Assembly: GCA_037200445.1 (NCBI GenBank)
Contig: JBBCGH010000001.1
Location: 4,154,001-4,218,000, forward strand
Length of the DNA: 64,000 nt
Direction of reading: 5' to 3'
DNA from: Alphaproteobacteria bacterium
Lineage (GTDB): Bacteria > Pseudomonadota > Alphaproteobacteria > Rhizobiales > Xanthobacteraceae
The first letter of the stretch is position 1. Each line of letters opens with the position of its first letter. Positions 9,111 to 17,484 of the stretch are shown here, piece after piece. A program made the translations under genes and the position numbers. Below the pieces are notes generated by a model, which saw only the letters and a program-made list of their open reading frames with translations, had not been told where the DNA came from and made no database searches.

Positions 9111-9409
9111 TGGGCGGACCGCAGCTCAACATCAAGGATGCCGAGACGACCCGGATGGTGCGCGAGCTTGCCGAATTGACCGGCGAGACGCAGACCGAGG
9201 TCGTGCGCAAAGCCGTCGAGGAAAGGCTGCAACGAGAGAAGTCTGAGCGCGAAGAACGCGATGAGCGACGCAAGGCCGAAAAGCGTCTCGAATTCGAGAG
9301 AGTCTGGGCGGAGATCGAGAAAATTCAGGACGATGTCAGGCGGGCGCGCCTGGGCGAGAACTGCCTGAGCGACGATGATCTCTACGACGAGCTTGGGCTT
9401 CCGAAGTGA
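9110..9409 (+). CDS. vapB: VapB-type antitoxin
   Basis: A 99-residue antitoxin of the Rv0623/PSK transcription-factor type. The N-terminal part, LNIKDAETTRMVRELAELTG followed by TQTEVVRKAVEERL, is the ribbon-helix-helix DNA-binding segment. A long charged helix (about 45-80) and a C-terminal toxin-binding tail follow. The start MGGPQLNIKD at 9110 is preferred over 9089 because family members begin just before the LxIKD strand and the operator palindrome covers the upstream ATG. It overlaps vapC by four bases (GTGA), so the two are coupled. Confidence 0.85.
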   Translation: MGGPQLNIKDAETTRMVRELAELTGETQTEVVRKAVEERLQREKSEREERDERRKAEKRLEFERVWAEIEKIQDDVRRARLGENCLSDDDLYDELGLPK

Positions 9410-9810
9410 ACACGGACCTCGTCGTCATCGACTCCTCAGTCCTTGTCGCCATCTTCAAACGAGAGTCTGACGTACCGCATTTGATGGAACGACTGCTGTC
9501 TTTCGATCGGCGGCTCATCTCAGCCGTGAACTTTCTCGAGTCCGCTATCGTGTGTGAGGAGTGGGGCAAGCCGGCTGGGCAGCAGGAGTATGACAGGATG
9601 GTATCGTCCCTTCAGTTGGAAGTGGCACCAGCCACGGCGGCCCAGACAGAAATAGCGCGCGACGCGCATCGGCGATTTGGAAAAGGGCGCGGACGACCTG
9701 CCGTTCTCAACTTCGGCGATTGCTTCGCCTACGCGCTCGCGAAGAACCTCGGTGCTCCTTTGCTCTACAAGGGCGACGATTTCGCGCAGACGGATATTCC
9801 CGCTGCATAG
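9406..9810 (+). CDS. vapC: VapC-type PIN-domain ribonuclease toxin
   Basis: A 134-residue PIN-domain protein, expected to be a Mg-dependent endoribonuclease neutralised by the upstream antitoxin. Conserved acidic residues are visible in VVIDSSVLVAIF (first Asp), NFLESAIV (Glu), NFGDCFAYALAK (Asp) and YKGDDF (last Asp). The start is GTG at 9406, overlapping the vapB stop. All catalytic positions appear intact, so the toxin is probably active. Confidence 0.9.
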   Translation: MNTDLVVIDSSVLVAIFKRESDVPHLMERLLSFDRRLISAVNFLESAIVCEEWGKPAGQQEYDRMVSSLQLEVAPATAAQTEIARDAHRRFGKGRGRPAVLNFGDCFAYALAKNLGAPLLYKGDDFAQTDIPAA

Positions 9811-9963
9811 GACCCGCCCCACCCCTCGCCAAACAGGGGTCGCGATGCCATTTTCAGGGCTTGGATTCGCCGAAAGCCACAGTGTCAGAGCCCTCGCGCC
9901 AGCAACCGGCCGGAACTCCCGCACCCGCTCCCGGCGGGAATCGCGGCGCGTGCGCGCGCCAAC

Positions 9964-12303
9964 GTGGCGGCGCCCTATCTGGCCGGCCTCAATTCCGAGC
10001 AGCGCGAGGCGGTGGAAACGCTCGACGGCCCCGTACTGGTGCTCGCCGGCGCCGGAACCGGCAAGACGCGTGTGCTGACCACGCGCATCGCGCACATCCT
10101 TTCGCTCGGCCGCGCGCGCCCCTCGGAAATCCTCGCCGTGACCTTCACCAACAAGGCCGCGCGCGAGATGAAGAACCGCGTCGGCACCATGGTTGGCCAG
10201 ATTGTCGAAGGCATGCCGTGGCTCGGGACATTTCATTCAATCGGCGTGAAGATCCTGCGCCGGCATGCCGAGCTGGTCGGACTGAAACCCGATTTCACCA
10301 TCCTCGACACCGACGATCAGATCCGGCTCATGAAGCAGCTGATCGAAGCCGCAAACATCGACGAGAAGCGCTGGCCGGGGCGCGTGCTCGCGGTGATCAT
10401 CGACGGCTGGAAGAACCGGGGCTTGACGCCCGACAAGGTGCCGCCGGGCGAGGCGGCGAGCTTTGCCGGCGGGCGCGGGCTTGATCTCTACAAGGCCTAC
10501 CAGGCGCGGCTGAAGGTTCTCAATGCCGCCGACTTCGGCGATCTGTTGATCGAGATGCTGCGCCTGTTCCGCGACCACCCGGAAGTGCTGCGGCAATATC
10601 ACCAGCGCTTCCGCTACGTGCTGGTCGACGAATACCAGGACACCAACGTCGCGCAGTATCTCTGGCTGCGGCTGATCGGCCAGGGCTCGAAAAACCTCTG
10701 CTGCGTCGGCGACGACGATCAGTCGATCTATGGCTGGCGCGGCGCCGAGGTCGACAACATCCTGCGCTTCGAGAAGGATTTCCCGGGCGCGAAAGTGATC
10801 CGGCTCGAGCGCAACTACCGCTCGACCGCGCATATCCTCGGCGCCGCCTCGCACCTGATCGCGCACAACGAAGGCCGCCTCGGCAAGACGCTGCGCACCG
10901 AGGATGAGCCGGGCGAGAAGGTCACCGTCACGGGCGCTTGGGATTCCGAAGAGGAGGCGCGCGCGGTCGGCGAGGAGATCGAGGACCTGCAGCGCGGCGG
11001 ACACTCGCTCGACGAGATCGCGATCCTGGTGCGCGCCTCGTTCCAGATGCGCGAGTTCGAGGATCGCTTCGTCACGCTCGGCCTGCCTTATCGCGTCATC
11101 GGCGGCCCGCGCTTCTATGAGCGCGCCGAGATCCGCGATGCGCTCGCCTATCTGCGGCTGGTCAACCAGCCGGCCGACGATCTTGCCTTCGAGCGGATCA
11201 TCAACACGCCGCGCCGCGGGCTCGGCGATGCGACGCTGCAGCAGCTTCAGCTCCACGCCCGCAAGGCGAACCTGCCGCTGTTCGAAGCGGCGCGCGCGAT
11301 CGCGCAGAGCGAAGAGCTGAAGGCGAAGCCGCGTGGCGCGTTGCGCGACGTCGTCGCGATGTTCGACCGCTGGCGCGCGCAGAAGGACACGCTGCCGCAC
11401 ACGGAGCTGGCCGAGATCATCCTCGATGAATCCGGCTACACCGAGATGTGGCAGAAGGACCGTTCAGCCGATGCGGCCGGGCGGCTGGAGAACCTCAAAG
11501 AGCTCGTGCGCTCGATGGAGGAATTCGAGAACCTGGCTGGTTTCCTCGAACACATCTCCCTTGTGATGGACACCGAGCAGAGCGAGAACAGCGAAGCCGT
11601 CTCGATCATGACGATGCATTCCGCCAAGGGGCTCGAATTCGACACCGTGTTCCTGCCCGGCTGGGAGGAAGGCGTGCTGCCGAACCAGCGCGCGCTCGAC
11701 GATCAGGGACGCGCCGGGCTCGAGGAGGAGCGCCGCCTCGCCCATGTCGGCCTCACCCGCGCGCGGCGCCGCGCGAAGATCTATTTCACCTCGAACCGGC
11801 GCATCCATGGTTCGTGGTCGTCGAGCATCCCATCGCGCTTCCTCGACGAACTGCCCGAGGCGCACGTCGAGGTGACGGAAGCGAAAGGCGGGTTCGGCAA
11901 CTTCGGCCAGAACTACGGCGCCTCGCGTTTTGACACGATGGGGAGCTTCGGCTCGAACTACACGACACCCGGCTGGCAGCGAGCGCAGGCGCGCAAAGCC
12001 CGCAGCGGCGGCTTCGAGGAAGACCAGAGCGAGTACATGCCGGACGAAGCGGTGGTGGATGACGCGTCACCTTCTGCAAGAACCCGAAAGGCTGCGCCGA
12101 AGCGCCGCATGCCGCTCACCATCGAAGGCGAGCTGGTCGCGAAATCGACAGGGACCGTGTCGCCGTTCGGGCTCGGCGATCGCGTGTTCCACCAGAAGTT
12201 TGGTAACGGCAATGTGACGCACGTCGACGGAAACAAGCTGACCATCGCGTTCGACAAGGCCGGCGAAAAGCGCGTGGTCGACAGCTTCGTCGAGCGGGTT
12301 TGA
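9964..12303 (+). CDS. uvrD: UvrD/PcrA-type ATP-dependent 3'-5' DNA helicase
   Basis: A superfamily 1A helicase for nucleotide excision and mismatch repair. Motif I GAGTGKT lies near residue 30. The protein also has TFTNKAAREM (Ia), LVDEYQDTN (II), DDDQSIYGWRGAE (III), RNYRSTAHIL (IV), TMHSAKGLEFD (V) and GLTRARRRAKIYF (VI), with a C-terminal Tudor-like FGLGDRVFHQKFGNG segment. The only start in this frame is GTG at 9964, which has no good RBS. A better-looking start is the ATG at 9845 (RBS AGGGG), but reaching the helicase frame from it would need two single-base corrections (near 9863 and 9939). The true N-terminus may therefore be about 40 residues longer. Confidence 0.93.
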   Translation: MAAPYLAGLNSEQREAVETLDGPVLVLAGAGTGKTRVLTTRIAHILSLGRARPSEILAVTFTNKAAREMKNRVGTMVGQIVEGMPWLGTFHSIGVKILRRHAELVGLKPDFTILDTDDQIRLMKQLIEAANIDEKRWPGRVLAVIIDGWKNRGLTPDKVPPGEAASFAGGRGLDLYKAYQARLKVLNAADFGDLLIEMLRLFRDHPEVLRQYHQRFRYVLVDEYQDTNVAQYLWLRLIGQGSKNLCCVGDDDQSIYGWRGAEVDNILRFEKDFPGAKVIRLERNYRSTAHILGAASHLIAHNEGRLGKTLRTEDEPGEKVTVTGAWDSEEEARAVGEEIEDLQRGGHSLDEIAILVRASFQMREFEDRFVTLGLPYRVIGGPRFYERAEIRDALAYLRLVNQPADDLAFERIINTPRRGLGDATLQQLQLHARKANLPLFEAARAIAQSEELKAKPRGALRDVVAMFDRWRAQKDTLPHTELAEIILDESGYTEMWQKDRSADAAGRLENLKELVRSMEEFENLAGFLEHISLVMDTEQSENSEAVSIMTMHSAKGLEFDTVFLPGWEEGVLPNQRALDDQGRAGLEEERRLAHVGLTRARRRAKIYFTSNRRIHGSWSSSIPSRFLDELPEAHVEVTEAKGGFGNFGQNYGASRFDTMGSFGSNYTTPGWQRAQARKARSGGFEEDQSEYMPDEAVVDDASPSARTRKAAPKRRMPLTIEGELVAKSTGTVSPFGLGDRVFHQKFGNGNVTHVDGNKLTIAFDKAGEKRVVDSFVERV

Positions 12304-12461
12304 TGCAAATTCGCCGGGTCTTGGGAACCAAGCATTTGCTTTGCACGTAGAAGCGGAGCGCCATACCGCGACAAATATTGCGGTTGCGAATAAGCCGCCA
12401 AAAGCGCAGTGTGCGCCCCCTAACGCCGTCCCACTTCCCTACAGGAGCTCTGGAGATACGA

Positions 12462-12665
12462 ATGGCTAGCGGAAACGTGAAATGGTTCAACCCGACCAAA
12501 GGCTACGGCTTCATTCAGCCGTCGGACGGCGGAAAGGACGTGTTCGTGCATATTTCGGCCGTGGAACGCGCCGGACTGAGCACCCTCAATGAAGGCCAGC
12601 GGGTCGAGTACGAGCTGGTGACCAATCGCGGCAAGACCTCAGCGGAGAACCTGAAGGTCGGCTAA
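12462..12665 (+). CDS. CspA-family cold-shock protein
   Basis: A 67-residue single cold-shock domain that binds single-stranded RNA and DNA as a chaperone or antiterminator. RNP1 (KGYGFIQP) and RNP2 (DVFVHISAV) are intact. The start ATG has GGAG at 12452-12455. About 160 bases of leader separate it from uvrD, and a strong intrinsic terminator follows, so it is probably a single-gene transcript. Confidence 0.95.
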   Translation: MASGNVKWFNPTKGYGFIQPSDGGKDVFVHISAVERAGLSTLNEGQRVEYELVTNRGKTSAENLKVG

Positions 12666-12690
12666 GTCGAACTTCATCGGACTGTTTGGA

Positions 12691-12720
12691 TGCGCGGGCT
12701 CAGGCCCGCGCATTTCGTTT
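12691..12720 (+). terminator. Intrinsic terminator after the cold-shock gene
   Basis: A nine-base-pair perfect stem TGCGCGGGC / GCCCGCGCA with a 4-nt loop (TCAG), followed by TTTCGTTT. It lies 26 bp after the csp stop. Confidence 0.8.
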
Positions 12721-12794
12721 GAGCATGATCCAGAAAAAGCATGTCCTCGACCCTGATCGGGGATGGGTACCGGTTTTCGGAAAAGATTATGCTC
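12721..12794. repeat. Dispersed palindromic repeat, family A, copy 1
   Basis: Starts GAGCATGATC and ends GATTATGCTC, with a core GCATGTCCTCGACCCTGATC and CCGGTTTTCGG. It is about 90 percent identical to the copy at 13307-13378, and a shorter relative sits at 22979-23024. Copies 1 and 2 bracket the YaiI-family gene in the same orientation. Confidence 0.85.
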
Positions 12795-12812
12795 CAACAA
12801 GACCCCGATGCC

Positions 12813-13295
12813 ATGAGCGCGCCGTCCGTCACCATCTACGTCGATGCCGACGCCTGCCCGGTGAAGCAGGAAGTGTATCGCGTCGCCGAGCGGCATGGAC
12901 TGAAAGTCTACGTCGTCAGCAACAGCCCGATTGCGATTCCTCCTGACCCGCTGATCGAGCGCATCGTCGTTGCCGCCGGCATGGACGCGGCCGACGACTG
13001 GATCGCGGAGCGCGCCGTCAAGGGTGCGATCGTCGTGACGCAGGACATTCCGCTCGCGGCGCGCGCCGTAAAGGCCGGCGCCGTCGCGATTGCGCCGAAC
13101 GGAAAACCGTTCACCGAAGACACCGTCGGCATGGCACTCGCCACGCGCAACCTGATGGATCAGTTGCGCTCGGCGGGAGAGATCACCGGCGGTCCGCGGC
13201 CGTTCGCGCCGAAGGACAGATCGGCGTTTCTTCAAAGTCTCGATCGCGAGATCGTGCGGCTGAAGCGCCAGGGCTTCGGAACTGGAGGGGTCTGA
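12813..13295 (+). CDS. YaiI/YqxD family protein (DUF188, UPF0178)
   Basis: A 160-residue protein with the family hallmark [12 protein letters not shown] near the N-terminus, followed by [10 protein letters not shown] and [22 protein letters not shown]. The fold is PIN-like, suggesting a nuclease, but the function is not established. The ATG at 12813 ([13 protein letters not shown]) is chosen. An in-frame ATG at 12789 lies inside the upstream repeat and would add only MLQQDPDA. The gene is flanked on both sides by copies of repeat family A. Confidence 0.88.
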   Translation: MSAPSVTIYVDADACPVKQEVYRVAERHGLKVYVVSNSPIAIPPDPLIERIVVAAGMDAADDWIAERAVKGAIVVTQDIPLAARAVKAGAVAIAPNGKPFTEDTVGMALATRNLMDQLRSAGEITGGPRPFAPKDRSAFLQSLDREIVRLKRQGFGTGGV

Positions 13296-13306
13296 CGCCG
13301 CGGCGG

Positions 13307-13378
13307 GAGCATGATCCGAAAAGCATGTCCTCGACCCTGATCGGGGATGGGAACCGGTTTTCGGATCAGATCATGCTC
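13307..13378. repeat. Dispersed palindromic repeat, family A, copy 2
   Basis: Begins GAGCATGATCCGAAAAGCAT and ends AGATCATGCTC, so the ends are inverted copies of each other. It shares the CATGTCCTCGACCCTGATCG core with copy 1 and lies directly after the YaiI-family gene. Confidence 0.85.
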
Positions 13379-13406
13379 AACAAGACGCGACCGTCCGCCA
13401 CGCCTA

Positions 13407-13841
13407 TCAGCCCTTGAGGCTCGCCGGCACCTTGCCGCCGCCCTCTGCGAGTTTGTCCATCACCTGCTTGTGCAGCCAGATGTTCATTTCGGCCGAGCCG
13501 TCGAGCGCGCCTTTATAGCCGAGCTCCTGCGCAAGCTCCTTGCGCGCGCCGAGGCCGCTGTCGAGATCGAGCAGCTTCATCAGATCGACGATCGATTGGC
13601 GCCAATTGTATTTCACGCCGCGGTCCGCTTCGATCTTGGCGATGATCGCCTCCACCTCGGCCTTCGAGATCGGCGACGGCGCAGCGGGGGTGGCGGTGGT
13701 AGCAGCCGTCGATGCCGGAGCAGCCGACGCGCTCGGCGCTGCCGCGGCAGGTGCAGCGGAGACCGCGGCTGATGCGCCCGGTACCGCCGCAGCGGCCTTC
13801 GATCCGAAAATCGCCGATACGATACTGCCGAAGATGCTCAT
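13407..13841 (-). CDS. DUF3597 family protein
   Basis: A 144-residue protein starting MSIFGSIVSAIFG. It has a low-complexity Ala/Pro/Ser linker (about 17-58) and then a conserved C-terminal domain with WRQSIVDLMKLLDLDS and ARKELAQELGYKG, ending with MNIWLHKQVMDKLAEGGG, the DUF3597 pattern. The function is unknown; related domains resemble LysM-associated or peptidoglycan-binding modules. RBS GGAGGCGG sits a few bases before the ATG at 13841. The frame is open further upstream but without family similarity. Confidence 0.85.
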   Translation of the reverse strand: MSIFGSIVSAIFGSKAAAAVPGASAAVSAAPAAAAPSASAAPASTAATTATPAAPSPISKAEVEAIIAKIEADRGVKYNWRQSIVDLMKLLDLDSGLGARKELAQELGYKGALDGSAEMNIWLHKQVMDKLAEGGGKVPASLKG

Positions 13842-14007
13842 GTTGCCGCCTCCATGTTCGTTTCGAACAACGTGGTGGTTCTGTTTGCGCCCGAAGGCGA
13901 AGCGGCGCCATGAGGTGTTGCCCCGATTGAGAACCCGGGAAAGACCTGATGCAACGCGCGGTGCGCGACGTGCTAGCTTTAAGCCTACGGCAACGCGGGA
14001 GGTCACC

Positions 14008-14292
14008 GTGTCAGGTGTGCTTTGGATCATCTTTGTCGGTTTGGTCGCCGGTATCATCGCACGGATGCTGTCGCCCGGACCCAACAATCCCACCGGATTC
14101 ATTCTCACGGCGGTGCTCGGAATCGCCGGATCGTTTCTCGCGACATTCATCGGGCAAATGCTCGGCTGGTACCGGCCCGATCAAGGCGCCGGCTTCATCA
14201 CCGCGACGATCGGCGCGATCGTCGTGCTGTTCATATGGAACCGGCTGGTCGCTCACCGCGTCATCTCTGATCCGGGTAACCCGCGCGTCTAG
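14008..14292 (+). CDS. GlsB/YeaQ/YmgE family stress-response membrane protein
   Basis: A 94-residue protein with three hydrophobic, glycine-rich membrane segments (LWIIFVGLVAGIIARML, GFILTAVLGIAGSFLATFIG and FITATIGAIVVLFIW), the layout of this small transglycosylase-associated family. It is probably induced by stress. The start is GTG at 14008 with RBS GGGAGG. The next gene starts 15 bp downstream, so the two may be co-transcribed. Confidence 0.9.
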   Translation: MSGVLWIIFVGLVAGIIARMLSPGPNNPTGFILTAVLGIAGSFLATFIGQMLGWYRPDQGAGFITATIGAIVVLFIWNRLVAHRVISDPGNPRV

Positions 14293-14307
14293 CACGAGGA
14301 GGCAAAC

Positions 14308-15054
14308 ATGGGCCTGATGGATATTCTCAACGGCATGCAGAACGGACCGGGAGGCCAGCGCCAGCCCGCACCTCCGAGCAGCGGAGGCGGCGGCGGCATG
14401 TCGCCGATGATGATGGCCCTGCTCGGCATGCTTGCCTACAAGGCGATCAAGGGCGGCGCCCTCGGCAACATCCTCGGCGGCGGAGGTTCTGCGACAACGC
14501 CTCCGGCTGGCCATCTGCCGGGCGGGACGCGCGCCGACGCATCCGGCGGGGGCCTCGGAGACATTCTCGGAGGCATGCTCGGCGGCGGAGCGGCCGGACA
14601 AGGCGCACCGGGTGGTCTCGGCGCAAATCGCGCTGGTGCGCCCGGCGGCGGCCTCGGCGACATCCTGGGCGGGCTCGGCGGCATGCTGGGCGGCGCAACC
14701 GCCGGCGGGAACGTGCCCGGCGGCCTCGGCAGCATCCTCGGTGGTCTGCTCGGCGGCGGAGCCGCAACCGGCAGCGTGCTCAACGGCGGATTGAAGAATC
14801 TGCTCGGCGACATGGAAGAGAACGGCGAAGGCGACGCCGCGAATTCCTGGGTCAGCAGCGGCCCGAACAAATCGATCTCGCCCGGCGATCTCGGCAAGGC
14901 GCTCGGCGCCGATGACGTCAATGCGGTTGCGCAGCAGACCGGAATGTCGCGCGACGACCTGCTCAAGACGCTCAGCCAGCATCTGCCCGATCTCATCAAC
15001 CAGATGACGCCGAACGGACGGGTGCCGACCGACCACGAAGCCTCGCGCTGGTAG
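14308..15054 (+). CDS. YidB-like DUF937 protein with glycine-rich repeats
   Basis: A 248-residue protein. Its N-terminal part is MGLMDILNGMQ, and its C-terminal 85 residues carry the YidB/DUF937 pattern (SWVSSGPNKSISPGDLGKAL, then MSRDDLLKTLSQHLP and INQMTPNGRVP). Between them is a long glycine-rich stretch built from degenerate GLGDILGGMLGGG-like units (about residues 50-165). The function is unknown. It has a good RBS (GAGGC) and lies 15 bp after the YeaQ-like gene. The repeat section makes it longer than the usual 130-200 residues. Confidence 0.85.
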   Translation: MGLMDILNGMQNGPGGQRQPAPPSSGGGGGMSPMMMALLGMLAYKAIKGGALGNILGGGGSATTPPAGHLPGGTRADASGGGLGDILGGMLGGGAAGQGAPGGLGANRAGAPGGGLGDILGGLGGMLGGATAGGNVPGGLGSILGGLLGGGAATGSVLNGGLKNLLGDMEENGEGDAANSWVSSGPNKSISPGDLGKALGADDVNAVAQQTGMSRDDLLKTLSQHLPDLINQMTPNGRVPTDHEASRW

Positions 15055-15143
15055 CAAGGATCAGGCGCATCATCTGACGGGACCCGCACGCCGCCGCGTG
15101 GCAAGCCGCGCGGTGGCGTGGTACATTGCGCGCGAGGTCGATC

Positions 15144-15623
15144 ATGCCGACGCGCACCGCCCCTGAGGCCGAACTGGTACCCGCGCCCGATGCGGCCGGG
15201 CATGCCTATGATCGCGACTTCTACGCATGGTCGCTTGAGCAAGCGCGGCTTCTGCGCGAGGGGCGCTGGAATGCGGTTGATCGGGAAAATGTCGCGGAGG
15301 AGATCGAGTCCTTAGGCGCCGAACAGTTCAGCAAGCTTGAGAGCGCCGTGCGTGTGCTCATGCTGCACATGCTCAAATGGGATCATCAGCCGCGTAAACG
15401 CTCCCGCAGCTGGGCCCTGTCGATCAAAGCGCAACGCGTCGAGCTCGACGATGTTCTCTCGGACAACTCGGGTCTCAAGCCGCGTATTGCCGAGGCGATC
15501 GGCCGTGCCCATCGCAGGGCGCGCATCGAAGCGGCAAAGGAACCCGGGATGGAAGAGGCAGTATTTCCGGACCAGTGCCCTTATTCATGGGACGACATCG
15601 TTTCTCGCGAATTCTCGCTGTAA
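15144..15623 (+). CDS. DUF29 domain-containing protein
   Basis: A 159-residue protein with the DUF29 signature: YDRDFYAWSLEQARLLREGR, then DRENVAEEIESLG, VLMLHMLKWDHQP and RSRSWALSIKAQR. The family is widespread in cyanobacteria and alphaproteobacteria and its function is unknown. The ATG at 15144, with GAGG 7 nt upstream, is preferred to the upstream TTG at 15126. It converges on the ParA-like gene. Confidence 0.88.
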   Translation: MPTRTAPEAELVPAPDAAGHAYDRDFYAWSLEQARLLREGRWNAVDRENVAEEIESLGAEQFSKLESAVRVLMLHMLKWDHQPRKRSRSWALSIKAQRVELDDVLSDNSGLKPRIAEAIGRAHRRARIEAAKEPGMEEAVFPDQCPYSWDDIVSREFSL

Positions 15624-15704
15624 GTTTCAGGCGCGCAGCGCCTGAATGAAGTCGAGCCAGATATCGTTGATCGTTTCCGTCGCGTGATGCATCGAGCTGA
15701 GCAA

Positions 15705-16409
15705 CTAAGCCGCCCTCTCCCCCGCCCCATCCACACCATCATTCGCCGCCGCGCCCGGCTCGAACCGCGCGCCGTTGATCGCCGCGACGCTCTTCTCGAC
15801 CGCGACCCAGAGCTTGGCGATCTCGGTGCCGGCCGCGGTGTTCGGCCCGATCTCGGCGGCGCTCATTCCCGCCGCAAGCGTCGACTGGAAGCCGGCGCGC
15901 TGGCTGATCTGGCCCGCCCACGCGGGGATCTGCAGGCTGTCGAAATAGGCGCGCGACTGCGCGACCAGCCCCGACTCCTTGTCGTCGCGCTTGACCGGCG
16001 CCGCGTTGATCACCACCGCGTAGGGACAGTTGCGCGCGCGCGCGACCTTGACGGTCTCGCGCACGGCGGCGAGATCGAAGAACCCCGGGCGCGCCGGGAT
16101 CAGCGTCAGCGTCGCGGCGCGGATCGCCTCCTGCACCACCACCCACATGGTCGGCGCGGTGTCGATGAACACGTATTCGAAGTCGTCGATCATCGCGAAG
16201 GCGATGGCGCGCTCGAGCCCGCGCTCGGGCGTGACGAGCTTCGGCAATCCATCGCGGCGCCGCGAATGCCAGAGCGAGAGCGAGCCCTGCGGGTCGGCAT
16301 CGATGATCAGCGTGCGCTTGCCCGAAACATGGCACTGCGCGGCGAGCTGCGCCGTGAGCGTGCTCTTGCCGGCGCCGCCCTTGCGGGACGCGAGCGTGAT
16401 GACGTTCAT
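15705..16409 (-). CDS. ParA/MinD-family ATPase (orphan), copy 1
   Basis: A 234-residue deviant Walker A ATPase. P-loop KGGAGKSTL is at residues 10-18, with IIDADPQGSLSLWH (Walker A') and FIDTAPTMWVV (Walker B). Such proteins position DNA, protein clusters or division components on the nucleoid or pole. There is no parB or parS next to it, so it is not the chromosome-partition pair. It resembles the second ParA-like protein at 21348-22028 in start, P-loop context and the WAGQI segment, so the two are paralogues. A consensus CtrA-type box lies 40 bp upstream of the ATG. Confidence 0.9.
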   Translation of the reverse strand: MNVITLASRKGGAGKSTLTAQLAAQCHVSGKRTLIIDADPQGSLSLWHSRRRDGLPKLVTPERGLERAIAFAMIDDFEYVFIDTAPTMWVVVQEAIRAATLTLIPARPGFFDLAAVRETVKVARARNCPYAVVINAAPVKRDDKESGLVAQSRAYFDSLQIPAWAGQISQRAGFQSTLAAGMSAAEIGPNTAAGTEIAKLWVAVEKSVAAINGARFEPGAAANDGVDGAGERAA

Positions 16410-16449
16410 GATCGCTCTCTTCGGTGGCCCACGGACCCTCGCGCCGCAT

Positions 16450-16466
16450 GGTTAACGAAAGGTTAA
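16450..16466 (-). promoter_or_regulatory. Consensus CtrA-type binding site upstream of parA copy 1
   Basis: On the minus strand the sequence is TTAACCTTTCGTTAACC, an exact TTAA-N7-TTAAC box, 40 bp upstream of the ParA-like start. Of the five similar boxes in this window this is the only one that matches the full CtrA consensus. Confidence 0.7.
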
Positions 16467-16626
16467 GGAGGGGCTGCCCGGCATCGGTCCGCCCAAAACA
16501 GCGTGAAACGGGCCTCCGATCACGTTCCCGTCATTAAGGATGCGGAATTGAGGGCCATTCCGCCGTGAAACAAAAGCCGCCATAAAGCGTCGTTAGGTGT
16601 GAGGGGTGCGTTGGGAAAACCAAACC

Positions 16627-17397
16627 ATGCGTCATAGTTTCGCGTTCGCGCTTGCCGCCGCAGCGCTTGTCTGCGCTTCGGGCGCGCAAGCCGCCGTACA
16701 GATCACCATCGACAAGTCGACCCAGCAGATGACCGTCGAGAAGGACGGCCGCCCGCTCTACGTGTGGCCGGTCTCGACCGGGCGCCCCGGCTTCGACACG
16801 CCCAGCGGCAAGTTCAAGGCCTTCCGCATGGAGAAGGATCACTTCTCGAAGGAGTGGGACGACGCGCCGATGCCGTTCTCGATCTTCTTCACCCAGAAGG
16901 GTCACGCGATCCACGGCTATCTCGACACCAAGAACATCGGGCGCCCGGCTTCGCATGGCTGCGTGCGGCTGACGCCCGCGAATGCCCAGAAGCTGTTCGC
17001 GCTGGTCGAGGAAGACGGCGTGCTCAACACAACGGTCATTCTCACTGGCACGACGCCCTCGCGCGCGCCGGCCGTCGCGAAGCGGCAGCTGCCGCGCCCG
17101 GATGAGTTGGATCAAGGGTACGTGCAGCAGCAACAGCCGGCTTACGGCAATCCCTCCTATGCGCAGCAGCCGCAATACGGGCAGCCCTATTACCAGCAGC
17201 CCCAGTACGGCCAGCCGCAATACGCGCAGCAGCCGCAATACGGTCAGCCGACCTACCAACCCCAATACGCGCAGCCCCAATACGCGCAGCCGCAATATGC
17301 GCAGCCGCAATATGCGCAGCCGCAGCCGCGCACGATCTATCGGGATCAGTACGGCAATACGTATCAGGCACGGCCGCCGGGCACGCTGTTCCCCTAG
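16627..17397 (+). CDS. Periplasmic L,D-transpeptidase (YkuD) with QPQY repeat tail
   Basis: A 256-residue exported protein. The signal peptide spans residues 1-23 (cleavage after ASGAQA). The YkuD domain covers about 25-145 with the catalytic SHGCVRL motif. It probably forms 3-3 peptidoglycan crosslinks or attaches lipoproteins. From about residue 165 the chain is a low-complexity run of QPQYGQ and QPQYA units; the last ones are exact 15-nt DNA repeats. The ATG at 16627 starts the signal peptide; an upstream GTG/ATG-like start at 16606 is less likely. The repeat tail may be a wall-spanning or protein-binding spacer. Confidence 0.9.
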   Translation: MRHSFAFALAAAALVCASGAQAAVQITIDKSTQQMTVEKDGRPLYVWPVSTGRPGFDTPSGKFKAFRMEKDHFSKEWDDAPMPFSIFFTQKGHAIHGYLDTKNIGRPASHGCVRLTPANAQKLFALVEEDGVLNTTVILTGTTPSRAPAVAKRQLPRPDELDQGYVQQQQPAYGNPSYAQQPQYGQPYYQQPQYGQPQYAQQPQYGQPTYQPQYAQPQYAQPQYAQPQYAQPQPRTIYRDQYGNTYQARPPGTLFP

Positions 17398-17484
17398 ACT
17401 AGCAGCGCCGGCGGCCGATCGGCCGCGGACGTCCCCCTAAAAGTCGCCGCAATTTGACCCGCAGATTGCGGCGACGGGAACGCC

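Noticed and set aside
17105-17340. Possible CRISPR-like array because of regularly repeated DNA.
   Set aside because: The 15-nt periodicity encodes QPQYA units within the transpeptidase gene; there are no spacers.
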